DNA from: Myxococcales bacterium
GTDB lineage: Bacteria > Myxococcota_A > Polyangia > Palsa-1104 > JAEUJZ01
Direction: 5' to 3'
Assembly: GCA_016794365.1 (NCBI GenBank)
Contig: JAEUKB010000091.1
Location: 1-64,000, forward strand
Length of the DNA: 64,000 nt
Part shown: one piece after another, positions 34,920 to 43,500 of the stretch
Numbering within the stretch: the first letter of the stretch is position 1
Layout of the letters: each line of letters starts with the position of its first letter
Translations under genes and position numbers: made by a program
The notes under the pieces: model-generated
Told to the model about the DNA's origin: nothing
The model's input: only the letters and a program-made list of their open reading frames with translations
Databases searched by the model: none

Positions 34920-36623
34920 GTGAATCAGAACAGACAGTCCGCTTATCGTTCGCTCATGAAGCGACCCGTTTTTGCGATGCTGATGGGCTCTACGCTGCTG
35001 GCTTCCGCGTCGGTGTCCGCCGAGCCATCCTGTCGCGGTGTCGAGGTTCGCTTTACTCCCCAAGGTCTTCCGGCGCGCGCGGGTCGCGAAGAGATGCGCC
35101 CGCAGATCGCGGTCTGGGTCGAAAAAAAAGACGGCTCGCATCTGACCGATCTGTTTGTGACACGCTCGATCGGCATGCTCGGGCTGGGCAATCGTCCCGG
35201 CAACGCGTGGCTCAAGAGCGACTTTCGCTGGCCGTACGGTCGTCGTCCCCAGAGCCTTCCCGTCTGGGCCTATCACCGAGGCAAGAGTTACGGCTACGTA
35301 ATGATGGGCGGCAAGTGCTCTCCGAGCTGTCCGCCAGACTTTCAGGGATCTCCGTCGGATGACGACAACACCGTGGCCTATCACGGACCTGTGTCTTCGA
35401 CGGAAAACTACTACTGCTCACCGTCCGGTTGGCGCATCCAAAAGCAAAACGGCGTCGATGTCGTAAGCTGTGCGTCGGCGTTCTATGGCAGCAAAGGCTA
35501 CTACGCGGCGGGCAAGACCTCGGTGTATCCACCACGCGCCGATCTTCCGTCGGTAGGAGGCAATGACAGCCCCGATGTGAAGCGCTTTGCGACGGACAAC
35601 GATGTGGCTGCGATCTCGGGTGCGACGCCGCCAAACGGCAAGCTGATCGATCCGATTCGCTGGTATGCCGATCCGCTGCTTCCCGACGATGACTACGTGC
35701 TGTTTGTCGAAGTCGGCATCGAGGGTGACTTCAACGCGTACTGGCCCACAGGTCGCGCAATGGCCGAGCCACACGCAGAGTGGGATCACCTGGGCAAAGA
35801 TCCCTTCGGTCAGCCGAGCATCGTCTACAAAGTTCCGTTCCGACTCGACAAGAGCGGTCGCATCGCTACGACGAAGGACTACGCGGGCTATGGCGACGCC
35901 AAGGGCGAAAGCGGCAAGCTCAATCCGCCCGACACCACGATCAGCATGAGCGGCGGATCGGGCGGCGATCGTCTGGCGCTGAACACCGATGACAACGGGA
36001 ACTGGCGCGTCAAGGTTGCGGTGGCTCCGTGCGATCCGTCGCTGTGCGAGATGCCTCAGTCGCCGAGCAAGCTACAGTTTTCCGACATCACCGATACGAC
36101 GTTCTATCTAAACTTCGTGGTTCCATCCGGCGCACCAGCGTCGGAATATCGTGTGCGTTACCAGAGCACAGAGCCGATTACGACGGAAAACTTTTCGCGA
36201 GCACTGCCCGCTGCGTCGGCAAACTTGGGTCCACCGGGCAGCAAAGTCGGCACCCAAATCATCGGGCTTCTGCCGAAGACAAAATACTATCTGGCGGTTC
36301 AGCCGGTCAGTCGCTGTGGCATCGCGGGTCCGATTACCACCGCCGAGATCGATACCTCGAGCGCCAACTTTACGACGCTGAGCGGCTGCTTCATTGCGAC
36401 CGCTGCCTTCGGTTCCGAGCTAGAGCCCGAGGTCAACCTGCTGCGGCGCGTTCGCGATCGCTACCTGCTCGATAATCCGATCGGTCAGACGCTCGTCGGT
36501 AGCTACTACACGATCAGTCCCGGTATTGCGCTGCTTGTGTCGCAGAATCAGCCGCTCAAAGAGCTGGTTCGCAGCACGCTGCGTCCGGTTGCGCAAGCAC
36601 TCCACGTCGCCACGGGCCTGTAA
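34920..36623 (+). CDS. Exported fibronectin-III-like protein with C-terminal CFI-box
   Basis: A 567-residue protein starting at GTG (34920) with AAGGAG upstream. The signal peptide reads FAMLMGSTLLASASVSA. The middle is Cys-containing and of unknown type, and residues about 385-475 look like a fibronectin type III domain (PSKLQFSDITDTTFYLNFVV, YLAVQPVSRCG). The C-terminus holds the CFI-box (SGCFIATAAFGSELEPEVNLLRRVRDRYLL), then SYYTISPGIALLV and LVRSTLRPV. CFI-box tails occur on exported myxobacterial proteins and are thought to be sorting or anchoring signals. A weak hairpin follows the stop (36626-36639). Confidence 0.8.
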   Translation: MNQNRQSAYRSLMKRPVFAMLMGSTLLASASVSAEPSCRGVEVRFTPQGLPARAGREEMRPQIAVWVEKKDGSHLTDLFVTRSIGMLGLGNRPGNAWLKSDFRWPYGRRPQSLPVWAYHRGKSYGYVMMGGKCSPSCPPDFQGSPSDDDNTVAYHGPVSSTENYYCSPSGWRIQKQNGVDVVSCASAFYGSKGYYAAGKTSVYPPRADLPSVGGNDSPDVKRFATDNDVAAISGATPPNGKLIDPIRWYADPLLPDDDYVLFVEVGIEGDFNAYWPTGRAMAEPHAEWDHLGKDPFGQPSIVYKVPFRLDKSGRIATTKDYAGYGDAKGESGKLNPPDTTISMSGGSGGDRLALNTDDNGNWRVKVAVAPCDPSLCEMPQSPSKLQFSDITDTTFYLNFVVPSGAPASEYRVRYQSTEPITTENFSRALPAASANLGPPGSKVGTQIIGLLPKTKYYLAVQPVSRCGIAGPITTAEIDTSSANFTTLSGCFIATAAFGSELEPEVNLLRRVRDRYLLDNPIGQTLVGSYYTISPGIALLVSQNQPLKELVRSTLRPVAQALHVATGL

Positions 36624-36666
36624 CGCTTCGGTTGCGAAGTTGCGGTAAGCCGTCGCGCGATTCGCT

Positions 36667-38823
36667 ATGCTGCCGAGGATGTCTGGCTCTGCTCCTGTCG
36701 CAAGCGAAAATCCTTCTGCCGAACCATCGCCCAAGTCGTCTGCGGATGCGCCGCAGGGCTCGTCGTCTCGTCGAGGCTCGCTTCCTGCTTGGCTTCATCG
36801 CATGCTCGGACAGACGTGGGGCCGTCTGCTTTTGTCGATTCTGTCGGGCACGCTGCTGTTTTTGGCCTGCGCGGACTTTGACATCTGGCCGCTGTGCTGG
36901 ATTGGCCTGGTTCCGCTTTTGTGGGTGCTGCTTGATGACGACGGACAGCCTCGGACACGCAGTCCGTTTTTCTACGGAATGGTCGCCGGGATGTTTGCCA
37001 ACGGAGGCGGCTTTTACTGGATCGTCGGTCTGCTTCAGCGCTTTGGGCACCTGCCGTGGATTGCTGCCGCGCCGCTGTTTCTGCTGCTGATTGCCTATCA
37101 AGCGCTCACGTTCGGTCTGTTTGCGGTGATTGTCTGTCGGCTGCGCATGCACTTGGGTGTGAAGGTGACGTGGCTCGCGCCGATCGTGTGGGTCGCTTGT
37201 GAGCTGTGCGTTCCGTACGTTTTCCCGTGGTATCTGTCGATTACGCAGGCGTGGGTTCCGACGGTGATTCAGATTGCGGACATCACCGGACCGCTCGGAG
37301 TGAGCTTTCTGCTCGTGCTGTCGAACGGTGCGCTGTTCGATGTGCTGCATGCGATCGGACGAGCCAAGCCAGGCCGCAGGCTGCGCGCGTTTTTGGGCAC
37401 GCCGCTCCTCGCGGTTGGAACGATTGTGCTGTGCCTTGCCTACGGAACGGTGCGCATCCATCAGGTCGATGAAGCACGTCAGCACGCTGAAAAGCTGCGC
37501 GTCGGAGTCGTGCAAGCCAACGTCGGCATTCATGAAAAGTTTGTGCCCGGACTTCGCGAGCAGCAGCACGCGCTCCATCTGTCGCTCAGTCAGCAGCTCA
37601 CCAGCCAAGGGGCCGAGCTGATCCTGTGGCCAGAGTCGTCCTATCCCTACGCGATGGCGCGTCCCGTGATCGGCGATTTTCCCGTCGGAGATCGTCGCAG
37701 AGTCCAAAACGGCTTCCAGACCCCGATCGTCTTTGGCGCGCTGACCGTCGATCGCAAAGGGATCAGCGACTACGACATGTTCAACACCGCGATCATGCTC
37801 GACCAAGAGGGCAAGGCCGTCGGTACATTCGACAAAAACTTCCTGCTCATCTTCGGGGAATACCTACCGTTTGCGCATGAACTCGACTTTCTGCGACGAG
37901 CGATTCCTGAAATTTCAAACTTTTCGCGCGGCACCGAGACGACGACGTTTCCCATCGATGTACGCGGCAAGCGCTATTCGCTCGGTCCGATGATCTGTTA
38001 CGAGGACATCATTCCCGCGTTCGGACGACGACTGTTCGCCGACAAAAATCCGCCCAACTTGATGGTGAACATCACCAACGATGCGTGGTTTGGTGCGACC
38101 TCGGAACCGTACGAACACCTCGCGCTGGCGGTGTTTCGGGCCGTCGAGCATCGCGTCGAGTTGGTGCGCGCCGTGAACACCGGAGTGTCGGCGTATATTG
38201 ATGCAGCCGGTCGTGTCTATCAAAAAGGCCCGTCGGTGGACCCGCAGCTTCAGCCCGATGCCAAGCCGGTCACGCTGCTTGCGGACATGGCGCTGTTGCC
38301 TCCGGGTGGACTGTTTCAGCGACTCGGAGAGACGTTCGGCTTTCTCTGTCTCGCTACGGTGCTGCTGCTTGGGGTGCTGTCGCGACAGCGCGCGGGTACA
38401 CCGCTGCGGTTTGGCGTGCTCGTCGGAGGCTCGGCGGTCCTACACGGCTCGATGGTCTTGGGCGGACTGCTGTTTCCAAGTGGATTGAGTGCGCTCTATG
38501 CGGTGCTGCTCCACCGAGGAGAAAACGCACTGCCTGAAGCGCTGGTGTTTGCGGCAAGCTGGCAGATGTTGTTGATGCTGTCCGTCGCTGCGATTCTGCT
38601 CGGTGCGTATTGTGGCTATCGCCCGCACAAGCGACCTCCGACGATGGAGCTAATCGGAGCGATCTGTGCGACGACGGTCTTGCCGGTGACGCTGCTCGGA
38701 CGAATGGAAGGCAACACGGGCGCGGTGGTTATCGTGAGCGGGATCACGGTCGTGTGCGCGCTGCTGGCTCGGCGGATCTGCGCACGCATCCGTCGAGCAA
38801 ACGGCCAAGTGCAGCCAAGCTAA
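36667..38823 (+). CDS. lnt: Apolipoprotein N-acyltransferase, long form
   Basis: A 718-residue membrane protein. An N-terminal Ser/Pro-rich stretch of about 45 residues is followed by several membrane segments (GRLLLSILSGTLLFLACADF, LFLLLIAYQALTFGLFAVIV) and the nitrilase domain with the catalytic triad: Glu in LILWPESSYPY, Lys in DKNFLLIFGEYLP and Cys in MICYEDIIP. It adds the third acyl chain to lipoproteins at the periplasmic side. Usual Lnt is about 500 residues; here a further four or so membrane segments follow after about residue 555. In view of the many lipoproteins in this window its role is plain. Confidence 0.9.
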   Translation: MLPRMSGSAPVASENPSAEPSPKSSADAPQGSSSRRGSLPAWLHRMLGQTWGRLLLSILSGTLLFLACADFDIWPLCWIGLVPLLWVLLDDDGQPRTRSPFFYGMVAGMFANGGGFYWIVGLLQRFGHLPWIAAAPLFLLLIAYQALTFGLFAVIVCRLRMHLGVKVTWLAPIVWVACELCVPYVFPWYLSITQAWVPTVIQIADITGPLGVSFLLVLSNGALFDVLHAIGRAKPGRRLRAFLGTPLLAVGTIVLCLAYGTVRIHQVDEARQHAEKLRVGVVQANVGIHEKFVPGLREQQHALHLSLSQQLTSQGAELILWPESSYPYAMARPVIGDFPVGDRRRVQNGFQTPIVFGALTVDRKGISDYDMFNTAIMLDQEGKAVGTFDKNFLLIFGEYLPFAHELDFLRRAIPEISNFSRGTETTTFPIDVRGKRYSLGPMICYEDIIPAFGRRLFADKNPPNLMVNITNDAWFGATSEPYEHLALAVFRAVEHRVELVRAVNTGVSAYIDAAGRVYQKGPSVDPQLQPDAKPVTLLADMALLPPGGLFQRLGETFGFLCLATVLLLGVLSRQRAGTPLRFGVLVGGSAVLHGSMVLGGLLFPSGLSALYAVLLHRGENALPEALVFAASWQMLLMLSVAAILLGAYCGYRPHKRPPTMELIGAICATTVLPVTLLGRMEGNTGAVVIVSGITVVCALLARRICARIRRANGQVQPS

Positions 38824-38831
38824 TTATCGGC

Positions 38832-38861
38832 TTGTCAACGCCGCGACCCTTTCGCTATAGT
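38832..38861 (+). promoter_or_regulatory. Promoter of tRNA-Ala
   Basis: TTGTCA (38832-38837) and TATAGT (38856-38861) are 18 bases apart. The distance to the tRNA (53 bases) is normal for a precursor leader. Confidence 0.55.
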
Positions 38862-38913
38862 CCGAGCACTTCAGCCGTCCGCCTCATCTTGTGAAAATAA
38901 GATGGTTTTTGCG

Positions 38914-38986
38914 GGGGAATAGCTCAGTTGGTAGAGCACCGGCTTTGCAAGCCGGGTGTCGTGGGTTCGAATCCCATTTCCTCCAC
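38914..38986 (+). tRNA. tRNA-Ala (anticodon TGC)
   Basis: A 73-base cloverleaf: acceptor GGGGGAA with TTCCTCC, D-arm GCTC ... GAGC, anticodon stem CCGGC/GCCGG with loop TTTGCAA (anticodon TGC), and T-arm GTGGG-TTCGAAT-CCCAT. The discriminator base is A and the genomic sequence continues CCGG, so the CCA end is not fully encoded and must be added enzymatically. Confidence 0.97.
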
Positions 38987-39001
38987 CGGGCGGATGGCTG
39001 A

Positions 39002-39544
39002 TTAGTTTTCTCGTCCGAGTCGCTCGCGAAGCGCTGCACGAGTCGCCTTATCAAGCTGTATTCGTGGCTTGCGCTCGGGCTGACGTGGCTCTGCCTGTGC
39101 TTTGGGTCCGTCGTCGCGCTTTCCGGTTTCGCGAAGCTCTTTGACGGTGGCGCGAAGCTCTTGACGAATCGACTCGAGGCTTCGTCGGTCTGTCGGGTCG
39201 CGTCGCGCTGGCTCTGGACCGCTCTCTTTGGCGTCGGCTTGGGGACGGGCTGGCTGATTCTCTCGGAGCTGCGATGGATGAGCAGGCCGCGCGTCTTCTT
39301 TCGGCTCGACGGCTTTGGGCACAGCGTCACGCAGCTCGGCAGGTCGATTCGGCGGACTGACAGGTGCTTTCGTCGGCAGTCGCGGTGCTTTGGCGGGATC
39401 ATCGACCACAGTGACCGTCGAGTAGGTTCGCACCTGCGGCGGCTTGAGCGGCTCTTTGTCCTTGGCTGGTTCACTTTGCGCCAGGCTCTCGCTCGTCAGG
39501 AACAGCAAAAGTCCGACGGAACAGACAGAAAAACGTGCGCTCAT
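39002..39544 (-). CDS. Exported Pro/Glu-rich protein, third gene of the sigma operon
   Basis: A 180-residue protein with a signal peptide (SVGLLLFLTSESLAQ) and a hydrophilic, Pro-, Lys- and Glu-rich mature part; a helical segment lies near the end (SLESIRQELRATVKELRETG). No known domain. Its ATG overlaps the anti-sigma stop by 4 bp, so it is translationally coupled to the ECF sigma/anti-sigma pair and may be a periplasmic partner or a structural protein under the same control. Confidence 0.72.
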   Translation of the reverse strand: MSARFSVCSVGLLLFLTSESLAQSEPAKDKEPLKPPQVRTYSTVTVVDDPAKAPRLPTKAPVSPPNRPAELRDAVPKAVEPKEDARPAHPSQLRENQPARPQADAKESGPEPARRDPTDRRSLESIRQELRATVKELRETGKRDDGPKAQAEPRQPERKPRIQLDKATRAALRERLGREN

Positions 39545-40248
39545 GACGGGACAACCTCAAGGAGCACTTCGTGGGAAACGGTGACATCGCGACCTTTGGC
39601 GTGCGCCGTGACTCGATAGCGACCAGGACGAATGCCACGAACAGCGACGGGAACAGGATTGGAACCAACCGAAAGAGATCCTTTCCACGCAATCTGTCGC
39701 TCGGGAATGGCTTGTCCGCCATCGACAAACTCTAGCTCGCCGGGAAGGCTGACCTCGAACTCGACATCATCGACGGATGCGTCTGCCACAAAGTCAAGCT
39801 GCACCACCGCGACGCGATGACTGGGAATGCGAAACGATGCAGCGACGGTCTGTTCGGGGACAAACACACGCGCAGTGGCTTCGCCGCGCTGACGAAGCGG
39901 AACCAGGATCAGCGCGATCAGCGCAAGAGCGATCGCAGCCGAAGCAATCAGCCTCGGTGTGCTGTCGAAGCCAAACCGCTCCAAAAACCACCACAGACGC
40001 GTTCCGATCGTCAGCTTCGGTGGCGCTTCGGCTCGCAGCTTTTCATGAAGCGTGCGCTGAAAATCCGACGGCAGACGGAGTGTTTTTCCTGCCTCACGAA
40101 GCAGTCCGACCGTCTGACGAAGCTCTTCTTGATGACGCTGACAGCCGCTGCACGCTGCCAGATGCGCTTCGACTTCGGTTCGGTGCGAGCGTGACAAATC
40201 ACCGCTTAGCAGCGACGGGAGAAGCTGGTTGCAGTCTGCGCACTTCAT
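39541..40248 (-). CDS. Zinc-binding anti-sigma factor, membrane anchored
   Basis: A 235-residue protein. The N-terminus is a ZAS-type anti-sigma domain with EAHLAACSGCQRH (HxxxCxxC) after an early Cys pair CADC. A membrane segment lies at about 105-122 (ASAAIALALIALILVPL), and the periplasmic part (about 125-235) is beta-rich with PGELEFVDGG and VRGIRPGRYRVTAHAKG. It should hold the sigma factor inactive at the membrane until an envelope signal arrives. Overlaps the sigma gene stop by 4 bp (ATGA). Confidence 0.86.
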   Translation of the reverse strand: MKCADCNQLLPSLLSGDLSRSHRTEVEAHLAACSGCQRHQEELRQTVGLLREAGKTLRLPSDFQRTLHEKLRAEAPPKLTIGTRLWWFLERFGFDSTPRLIASAAIALALIALILVPLRQRGEATARVFVPEQTVAASFRIPSHRVAVVQLDFVADASVDDVEFEVSLPGELEFVDGGQAIPERQIAWKGSLSVGSNPVPVAVRGIRPGRYRVTAHAKGRDVTVSHEVLLEVVPS

Positions 40249-40913
40249 GATCGTTTTCCTTCGCCCAGACAGCCTTTGGAGAGCAGCACTTCGCGCAGCG
40301 CTTCCCGGCCACGATTGAGTCGAGACTTGACGGTACCGACAGGTGTCTCGACGATGGCTGCCACCTCTTCGTAGCTCATCCCTTGAATGTCAGCCAGTAC
40401 CAGCACGCTGCGATACGCTTCGGGAATCTCGGCGAGCGCGCTCCATATCTGAGACTTTCGTTCGTGTGCGAGCAGCGCTGCTTCGGGATTGTGCGTCGTC
40501 GCTTCGCCGATCTCTCGCTCGGACGTGGCTTCCAGCGGCTGTTCTCGCTTGCGCTCTTTGTTCCGTCTGCTCTTTGCGTAGTCGAGGACGATGTTGCGCA
40601 CGATCCGAAACATCCACGTCTGAAGCGAAGACTGAAACCGAAATCCCCCAAGTGATCGATAGATCCGCAGCATCGCGTCTTGCGTCACGTCACTGGCGAG
40701 CTCTGGGTCGCTGACAAATGCGCGCGCAAAGCTGTGGATCTTGGTCTGATACATCGCCATCAGGCGCTCGAACGCGACAATGTCGCCATGCTGGGCTTGA
40801 CTGATCAGCGCAGCTACGTCGGGACCGCTGGCTGATTCATCGCTCACGGCTGGCTCCGCGCTGGGGAGATCCTCGGTCCGCTGGCGGGTCGGAAGTCGCA
40901 GGGCTGCATGCAT
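40245..40913 (-). CDS. ECF-type RNA polymerase sigma factor (RpoE-like)
   Basis: A 222-residue sigma-70 family protein. Region 2 shows FARAFVSDPELASDVTQDAMLRIYRSL and FRFQSSLQTWMFRIVRNIVLDYAKS; region 4 shows IPEAYRSVLVLADIQGMSYEEVAAIVETPVGTVKSRLNRGREAL. Region 3 is lacking, as in ECF factors. The gene order sigma / ZAS anti-sigma / exported protein is the classical ECF arrangement for envelope stress. A long N-terminal extension (about 35 residues) precedes region 2. Confidence 0.92.
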   Translation of the reverse strand: MHAALRLPTRQRTEDLPSAEPAVSDESASGPDVAALISQAQHGDIVAFERLMAMYQTKIHSFARAFVSDPELASDVTQDAMLRIYRSLGGFRFQSSLQTWMFRIVRNIVLDYAKSRRNKERKREQPLEATSEREIGEATTHNPEAALLAHERKSQIWSALAEIPEAYRSVLVLADIQGMSYEEVAAIVETPVGTVKSRLNRGREALREVLLSKGCLGEGKRS

Positions 40914-41069
40914 AGGGCTTGGTCAGTGGACGATGCGCGCGGGCAAATGGTTCCCGCGACCTGCGCACTGCACCGCGATCGCCGCATGGGATGACTTCGC
41001 ATGAATGAGCAGGACGCACATATTACCTACAAGAAAAGAAGAAAGCTCATCTGCAAAAACTTATTTAAG

Positions 41070-41085
41070 TGTATTTTTTAATACA
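41070..41085. promoter_or_regulatory. AT-rich inverted repeat upstream of a Lys-rich exported protein gene
   Basis: TGTATT and AATACA flank TTTT within a very AT-rich stretch about 110-125 bp before the exported Lys-rich gene and 157 bp before the sigma gene on the other strand. It could be a protein-binding site or an AT-rich UP-type element. The sigma gene is divergent, so either gene could be controlled. Confidence 0.3.
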
Positions 41086-41196
41086 TTTCGATGGATGCGA
41101 GTTTGTCGGAACAAAGGACTTGGGTGTTTCGTCAGACCTCGCAAACCGGCTCGTTCATCCCTGAACACAAGTCAAAGAGCCATAGGAGAGACCTCA

Positions 41197-41727
<531 letters not shown>

Positions 41728-41748
41728 TGTGTAGAGACGGACAATCGC

Positions 41749-42042
41749 TTACCTGCGCAGGACGCGGAAGTCTCGGTATTCCCCTGTCGCATCTTCGTAA
41801 CGAACATCGACCGCTGCTACTTGTGCGGCGGGCGGACCCAGCTTGCACCATGCAATCAGCGAGTCGAGATCTCGCTGCGAGCCTTCGGCAATCAGCTCAA
41901 CATCACCCGTGGGAAGGTTGCGGACGGTGCCTCGCAAGCCGAGCACACGCGCTTTTTCGCTGGCTGACGATCGGTAGTAAACGCCCTGAACTTTGCCGCT
42001 GATGCGTAGCTGGATTCGTCGATGTGGCTGCACAGTTTCCAT
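41749..42042 (-). CDS. acyP: Acylphosphatase
   Basis: A 97-residue protein starting at the ATG at 42042 with AAGGAG upstream. It contains the family pattern LRISGKVQGVYYRSSASEKARVLGLRGTVRNLPTGDVELIAEG: Arg of GxVQGVxYR and Asn of RNLPTG are the catalytic residues. Family members hydrolyse acyl phosphates in the cytoplasm. An upstream in-frame start at 42102 would add 20 residues without a ribosome site. The length is standard. Confidence 0.9.
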   Translation of the reverse strand: METVQPHRRIQLRISGKVQGVYYRSSASEKARVLGLRGTVRNLPTGDVELIAEGSQRDLDSLIAWCKLGPPAAQVAAVDVRYEDATGEYRDFRVLRR

Positions 42043-42395
42043 CGCGAGACTCCTTGTGGTGGCGTGCGGTGCGTCTCTGCCAATGTCTGGTTGTCCAATC
42101 ACTGGGTCATTTTATGTTCGCTGTGTAATGTCCATTAATTGATTTTCTTACCATGGGGCAAGCTTGTGTGGCGTGCTGGACACCAAGGTCGTTTTTGCCT
42201 CACGGACTGTCCATACCAGAGTCGCACTGGAGCTGGCTGAGCGGTGAAAAAACGGAGTGCTTGTCGGCGGGAATCATCACCTGGTCCAGCGGCTTGTGTG
42301 GACTTGGCACGGTTTCCGCAAAGACCTCAAAGCGAGTGTCGGGCGACTTGCTCGCCACATCTTCCACAAGCACACAAGCTGATAGGAGAATCACC
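42043..42395. other. Divergent intergenic region, no gene seen
   Basis: A 353-bp gap between acylphosphatase (minus) and the Lys-rich small protein (plus). An AT-rich patch (about 42108-42152) is likely promoter DNA. The open frame from 42153 that continues into the next gene is not protein-like in this part; the real start is the ATG at 42396. Confidence 0.5.
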
Positions 42396-42650
42396 ATGAA
42401 GAAGCTTTCCACCCTGTTCGCGTTCGCCTTCGCCCTCTCGCTCACCGCTCCGGTTCTCGCCGAAGAGACCGCCAATGCCCCCGCCAAGGAAGACAAGAGC
42501 GCTGGCGAGAAGAAGAAGGAAGAGAAGAAGCCTGAGAAGAAGACCGTGAGCGCGGCCAGCGAAGAGGCGAAGGCTGATAAGGCCGAGAAGCCCGCCAAGA
42601 AGGGCAAGAAGGCCGCCAAGGAAGAGAAGAAGGAAGAGCCCGCCAAGTAG
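42396..42650 (+). CDS. Small exported Lys/Glu-rich protein
   Basis: An 84-residue protein with a clear signal peptide (LFAFAFALSLTAPVLA) and a mature part made almost only of Lys, Glu and Ala. ATAGGAGAA precedes the ATG. A strong rho-independent terminator follows. No function is suggested by the sequence; the codon pattern and SD resemble the exported coiled-coil gene at 41197, so the two may be related in function. Confidence 0.72.
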   Translation: MKKLSTLFAFAFALSLTAPVLAEETANAPAKEDKSAGEKKKEEKKPEKKTVSAASEEAKADKAEKPAKKGKKAAKEEKKEEPAK

Positions 42651-42699
42651 TCTCTCCTTCGACCGACAGAGCGTAGGGTTCCTACGTAACGTCAGTCGC

Positions 42700-42737
42700 A
42701 AAAAAGCCTGCTCCAGCGATGGAGTGGGCTTTTTTTA
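42700..42737 (+). terminator. Rho-independent terminator
   Basis: AAAAAAGCC, CTCC, loop AGCGAT, GGAG, GGC and TTTTTTTT form a stem with one 2-base mismatch (TG opposite TG), ending in a run of eight T. It lies 50 bp after the small Lys-rich gene. Confidence 0.9.
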
Positions 42738-42831
42738 TTTGTGCTGCGTGCATCCGATCGTTTGCATTTGTTCCGTATGTAGATTCCGCTTCTGATTCGC
42801 CCCTTTCCTCTGATGTGTAGCTGTGTATGGT

Positions 42832-43500
42832 ATGTGCGTGAGGGCTTGGTTTATTGCGTTTGGGCTCGTCGCAGCGGCTTGTGGGTCAGAGTCTGGCTCG
42901 CTCAAGCTGTCGGCGGTTGTTCCCAAGTCGGTCACGGTTGCTCATGAAGTCGTCATTCCGCTCCTGGCTGATTCGAGTGGGCCAGAACCGCTTACGTGGC
43001 AGTGGCAGTCTCCGGATCGACCAGAGCTGGCGACGCGTCTCAGTCGTCCGACGCTGAGCGTGTATAGCGGGGGTCGTGCCTTGTGGCGGTTTACTCCGCT
43101 TGCAAGTGATGTCGGTCCGCTGCCGATCGAGTTTTCGGCGCAAAGTGGAGAGCGAACCGGCTCGCTCAGTCTGCGCTTTGTCATCGAGCCAGGCGGCGAT
43201 CCTCCGCTGTTTCGGGAGCCAGTGGGCGAGGGCACAACGCTCGATCTGCGGGCCATGGCCTGTGCTGCTGTGTCGGTGGTTGTGGAATCGAGCAGCTCTC
43301 CGCAAGTGGAGCTGTCCCTGATCGATCCGCCGCCGAATGCCGAGATCGTTCAGACCGATGCGCTGGGTGGCAAGCTGGTGTTCTGTCCGTCGCTGAGTCA
43401 GGCTGCCGCAGAGACGATTTATCCGCTGCTCATTCAGGTGGTGTCGGGTCCGCATGTCGTACACAAGAGCTATGTGATCGTGCTGCGGAGGCCAGCATGA
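42832..43500 (+). CDS. Lipoprotein of unknown function, coupled to a metzincin-type lipoprotein
   Basis: A 222-residue protein. The signal peptide ends LVAAACGS (lipobox AAAC). The mature part looks like beta-sandwich repeats (PLTWQWQSPDRPELATR, LPIEFSAQSGERTGSLSLRFVIEPG), perhaps cadherin- or Ig-like. Start uncertain: GTG 42823, ATG 42832 and GTG 42838 are possible. Its stop overlaps the ATG of the next gene (ATGA), so the two are coupled. Confidence 0.68.
   Translation: MCVRAWFIAFGLVAAACGSESGSLKLSAVVPKSVTVAHEVVIPLLADSSGPEPLTWQWQSPDRPELATRLSRPTLSVYSGGRALWRFTPLASDVGPLPIEFSAQSGERTGSLSLRFVIEPGGDPPLFREPVGEGTTLDLRAMACAAVSVVVESSSSPQVELSLIDPPPNAEIVQTDALGGKLVFCPSLSQAAAETIYPLLIQVVSGPHVVHKSYVIVLRRPA

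Noticed and set aside
36556..37806. 416-codon minus-strand ORF opposite lnt
   Set aside because: Shadow; the lnt frame carries the complete catalytic triad.
41005..41196. Upstream extension of the exported coiled-coil gene
   Set aside because: The signal peptide and ribosome site start at 41197; the upstream part is AT-rich promoter-like DNA.
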